8,356 nt of DNA from a bacterium (GTDB taxonomy: Bacteria > Armatimonadota > Chthonomonadetes > Chthonomonadales > Chthonomonadaceae), in the NCBI GenBank assembly GCA_021805405.1, contig JAJZFK010000430.1:1-8356 (forward strand), written 5' to 3'. The notes beneath the pieces were generated by a model. The model was not told where the DNA came from. It did no database searches and worked only from the letters and a program-made list of their open reading frames with translations. Position numbers and translations under genes: made by a program. Every line of letters starts with the position of its first letter. Within the stretch, counting starts at the first letter, position 1. Shown here piece by piece: positions 6,469 to 8,356 of the stretch.

Positions 6469-6957
6469 TTAGCCCTGAAAATGAATTTCCTGATCGTCCC
6501 AGCAGGTTTGCAGGAAGTCAATTTGGCCCTCGTGCCCCAAAACGTGATTGCTCGGTAACCAGAGGAGGAACGTCATGGGGACTGTAATCCCGTGGCCAAA
6601 ATCCAGCGTCGCCCTGGTTTCGTCTGGTGTAAGCGAATCTAATGCCGTCAGCACGTTCTCCGTGTTCTTGCGGAACACGCGCTCCATCTCGACCCTGCTC
6701 GTCAGTGCTTCTTCCGCCGCATCCGCCTTAGCTCTGAAGTCGGGAACCTCCTCGGGCGTCGGCAGCTTTCTGTTGGTAATCATGGTTGCAAACAGGCCCG
6801 CGTAAACGGCCGTATGTGCTGCAATTCGCATCGCGGATTTAGCGGTAGGTGTCGGCGTCCAGGTCAACCTGTCGTCTGGCACAAACGAAAACGTATGGAT
6901 GAAGGACTCCATCGCGTCTGCTGCTGTTTCCTTACAAACGGTGATCAAGATATCCAC
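6469..6957 (-). CDS. DinB-family protein
   Basis: A 162-residue four-helix-bundle protein of the DinB/YfiT superfamily, full length. These proteins bind a divalent metal through three histidines. Known members are thiol transferases (mycothiol, bacillithiol) or damage-inducible proteins of unclear activity. Here the triad is His48 (RIAAHTAVYAG) and His138 and His142 (SNHVLGHEGQIDFLQT), in the expected spacing. The start is a GTG at 6957: it has GGGAGGGG 8 nt upstream, and an in-frame TGA just before it rules out a longer form. The stop is TAA at 6469. The glycosidase pseudogene begins 27 nt downstream, so the two form one operon. No membrane segment or signal peptide is present. The family is sure; the substrate is not. 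Confidence 0.88.
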   Translation of the reverse strand: MDILITVCKETAADAMESFIHTFSFVPDDRLTWTPTPTAKSAMRIAAHTAVYAGLFATMITNRKLPTPEEVPDFRAKADAAEEALTSRVEMERVFRKNTENVLTALDSLTPDETRATLDFGHGITVPMTFLLWLPSNHVLGHEGQIDFLQTCWDDQEIHFQG

Positions 6958-7562
6958 TAATCATGCCCCTCCCAATGTTTTGCTTGAACGTACAGAATTC
7001 GCAACGTTAATTCTATTTGCATTACTTGTATACCTTGGCGATTTCTATTTTTGCAAAGTCGAACTTCTTCACCTGGTACGTGAAGAATGTGCTGGCCCGG
7101 TCTGGAGTGTTGGAGGATATTGCCCGCGCCGACGGAAACGGTCCACCAGGGTTAGGTTATAGAATTTTCGGTCGCCATGTAGTTTACTTCTTGAGTTCAT
7201 CGATCACCGCCGTAGTTTGGCATCTGTTTGCTGCTGAAGGTAGTTGTCGCAGTTGCGGCGAAACTACCGGACGCATCGTGAGGCGTTCCCCGATATGGAA
7301 GACACATTTGATAGCTTGTACACTGCCTATCTCTACCAGAGAAATGGGGACGAGTGTTCGAGAGATAAAGTGTTTACGCCTGAACAATGTCAGGCCACGG
7401 CAATGATCTTAAGTTTCGGACTTTATGCACAACCAGTGAACATTATCCTCGCTATACGCTAGAGGATACTAAATATTACAAACACACTTCTTAAACCTGC
7501 GCCACCGCGAATTGCGCGGTGCAGGTATAGACCGGTATACCAAAGCGTAATGTGCCAACCAT
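6958..7562. other. 605-base region without a convincing gene, possible gene remnants
   Basis: No frame gives a protein with a recognisable domain. On the minus strand, 7156-7025 is open for 44 codons with a protein-like translation (FPSARAISSNTPDRASTFF, then TYQVKKFDFAKIEIAKVYK) ending in TAA 70 nt before the DinB start, but it has no start codon. A one-base shift near 7158 would join it to MATENSIT from an ATG at 7179. Further upstream in that second frame are a TGA and another protein-like stretch (SSKQMPNYGGDR). This pattern of linked scraps with stops and a shift suggests a decayed minus-strand gene. Plus-strand frames at 7017-7406 and 7244-7462 are open but unconvincing. Confidence 0.4.
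7496..7525 (-). terminator. Hairpin downstream of the ASCH gene
   Basis: CCTGC (7496-7500) pairs with GCAGG (7521-7525), and ACCGCG (7504-7509) pairs with CGCGGT (7515-7520). This leaves a 3-nt bulge (GCC) and a 5-nt loop, for 11 bp in all. It starts 38 nt past the TAA of the ASCH gene. On the minus strand it is followed by TTTAAG rather than a long T-run, so it is a weak intrinsic terminator at best. Confidence 0.5.
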
Positions 7563-8075
7563 TTACCGCAACAGGAAGATCGTTTGGGATGCCCTACGGT
7601 TTTCATCATCGTCGAGTACGGGGCAACGGTGATCTGTTGCATGAATGTGCGCGGCAAATTCGGATATTACAGTGTTTGCAGTGATCTCATCCAAATATCG
7701 AAAGCATTGCGGGGGGCGCTTGTCTCGGCAGAGTGTTACTAACGAACTGTTAACACTGACGAGTACTACCTCGCCAAGAGAAAGCACAAATCCTTCGTGC
7801 TTGCCATCGAAATATTTGGTGTATTCGTGTTTGGTAATGCCGCCGATTCCGGAGAATCGTTTCCAAAGATCTCCCAGTGGACCGCTTGTAACCTCGGTCA
7901 CGCGCGCGATACCGACTACCATGCCTACCGGCCGCGTTGCATATAAGAGAATGTAATCCACCTGCTGTGAAAAGCGCGTGCGCCGAAATTCACAGCGTTT
8001 GTCGCCATTAAGAATAGCCTGTGCATATCGTGGCTTTACTGAGAGTAGAACGACGCAACTTGACGATTTAGCCAA
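7563..8075 (-). CDS. ASCH (PUA-like) domain protein
   Basis: A 170-residue protein. Residues 7-105 form an ASCH fold, a beta-barrel related to PUA RNA-binding domains: VVLLSVKPRYAQAILNGDK, then CEFRRTRF, YILLYATRPVGMVVGIARV, and GKHEGFVLSL. The motif SVKPxYAxxIxxGxKxxEFRR is diagnostic of the group found in small RNA- or nucleoside-acting proteins. Residues 121-128 (PPQCFRYL) resemble the usual PPQSFRYL tail. About 40 more residues follow with no motif I know. I place the start at a TTG (8075) with GAAGGAG 8 nt upstream; no ATG or GTG lies closer to the domain. A frame open to 8243 would run antiparallel to no gene but in a second frame of the GNAT gene. The TTG start lies inside the upstream gene, giving a 40-nt overlap and likely translational coupling. 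Possible roles are RNA binding, nucleoside deacetylation or regulation; none is proven. Confidence 0.85.
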   Translation of the reverse strand: MAKSSSCVVLLSVKPRYAQAILNGDKRCEFRRTRFSQQVDYILLYATRPVGMVVGIARVTEVTSGPLGDLWKRFSGIGGITKHEYTKYFDGKHEGFVLSLGEVVLVSVNSSLVTLCRDKRPPQCFRYLDEITANTVISEFAAHIHATDHRCPVLDDDENRRASQTIFLLR

Positions 8076-8356
8076 ATATCTGACTCCTTCGGTAATGACA
8101 TGATTGATTGAGGCGGACGTCCTAATCCGCAGGATGCGTGCAACTGCTTCCATGTGATTGGCTGTAGCACCGGTGCCAAACACTGGCGGAAAAGTATCGC
8201 AAGTGCCGTACCGTGGTTTGCAAGTTGCTCCAATTGTTCGCACGAGTAGACAGAACGCGGTGAAACGAAACGCTCCAATTCATCTGGTACTTGGGTCCGT
8301 AAACATCGCTCTACAACGCCTATACAGTCAACCGCACGGAGGTCGTGGCTACGATA
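8036..8356 (-). CDS. Putative GNAT acetyltransferase, C-terminal part (partial)
   Basis: The frame is open from the window edge to TAA at 8036, giving 106 codons. The first residues (RSHDLRAVDCIGVVERCL) look like the last strand of a GNAT acetyltransferase domain. A C-terminal extension follows: ELERFVSPRSVYSCEQLEQL, then ALAILFRQCLAPVLQPITW, and LGRPPQSIMSLP. I recall this extension (an RFVxxRxVYS motif, ILFR, and PPQSI) from GNAT proteins encoded beside ASCH proteins. The catalytic acetyl-CoA site lies outside the window, so the assignment rests on the tail and on context. The gene overlaps the ASCH start by 40 nt, and the ASCH ribosome binding site lies in its last codons. The start is not visible. 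Confidence 0.55.
   Translation of the reverse strand, partial: YRSHDLRAVDCIGVVERCLRTQVPDELERFVSPRSVYSCEQLEQLANHGTALAILFRQCLAPVLQPITWKQLHASCGLGRPPQSIMSLPKESDIWLNRQVASFYSQ

Noticed and set aside
7017..7462. Plus-strand frames 7017-7406 and 7244-7462
   Set aside because: The first has no ribosome binding site and no recognisable motif. The second would start at a TTG with the only purine stretch 3 nt away. Neither gives a convincing protein family.
1..8356. tRNA, rRNA, CRISPR, insertion sequence or replication origin
   Set aside because: No cloverleaf, repeat-spacer array, transposase or DnaA-box cluster was found by reading both strands.

Overview
The window looks like chromosomal DNA of a free-living bacterium with mid-range GC, probably an environmental (soil or sediment type) lineage. 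No rRNA, tRNA, CRISPR array, transposase or clear phage gene is visible, so the taxon cannot be fixed. The regulator-peroxidase pair is very like the furA-katG operon of actinobacteria. The Gfo/Idh/MocA oxidoreductase and the propeller-type glycosidase are of kinds I associate with Armatimonadota, Planctomycetota or Chloroflexota (weak inference). All intact genes use the standard code.

Layout. (1) 1-327, plus strand: the 3' end of a TPR-like protein gene. (2) 328-967: a 640-base convergent intergenic region with no credible gene. It holds a perfect 10-bp inverted repeat, a cluster of GC-rich palindromes and an 18-base direct repeat. (3) 968-2068, minus: a complete Gfo/Idh/MocA oxidoreductase. 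(4) 2069-2204: a spacer with a strong hairpin. (5) 2205-4912, minus: a two-gene oxidative-stress operon, a FurA-type metalloregulator followed after 5 nt by catalase-peroxidase KatG. It has a near-consensus promoter placed so close to the fur start codon that the mRNA should be almost leaderless. (6) 4913-5100: an AT-rich promoter and operator region. (7) 5101-5763, plus: a TPR gene fragment with no normal start. Its TPR homology stops near 5460 and the frame then runs antisense into the next gene. (8) 5542-6441, minus: a glycosidase gene of the five-bladed beta-propeller type, full length but broken by one in-frame TGA at a position that is Trp in relatives as I recall them. (9) 6469-6957, minus: a DinB-family protein, directly upstream of the glycosidase and probably co-transcribed with it. 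(10) 6958-7562: about 600 bases without a convincing gene, with protein-like scraps on the minus strand and a hairpin. (11) 7563-8356, minus: an ASCH (PUA-like) domain protein whose TTG start lies inside the upstream gene, the 3' part of a putative GNAT acetyltransferase that continues beyond the window.

How the genes work together. FurA and KatG form a self-contained peroxide or iron response: the regulator probably represses its own promoter and KatG removes hydrogen peroxide. The oxidoreductase and the glycosidase fit carbohydrate use, but they are not adjacent and the glycosidase appears inactivated. The GNAT-ASCH pair is translationally overlapped, which suggests the two proteins act together, possibly on RNA or nucleotides (inference). 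The truncated TPR fragment, the nonsense-mutated glycosidase and the gene scraps at 6958-7562 show that 5.1-7.5 kb is undergoing gene decay, while furA-katG and the oxidoreductase look intact.
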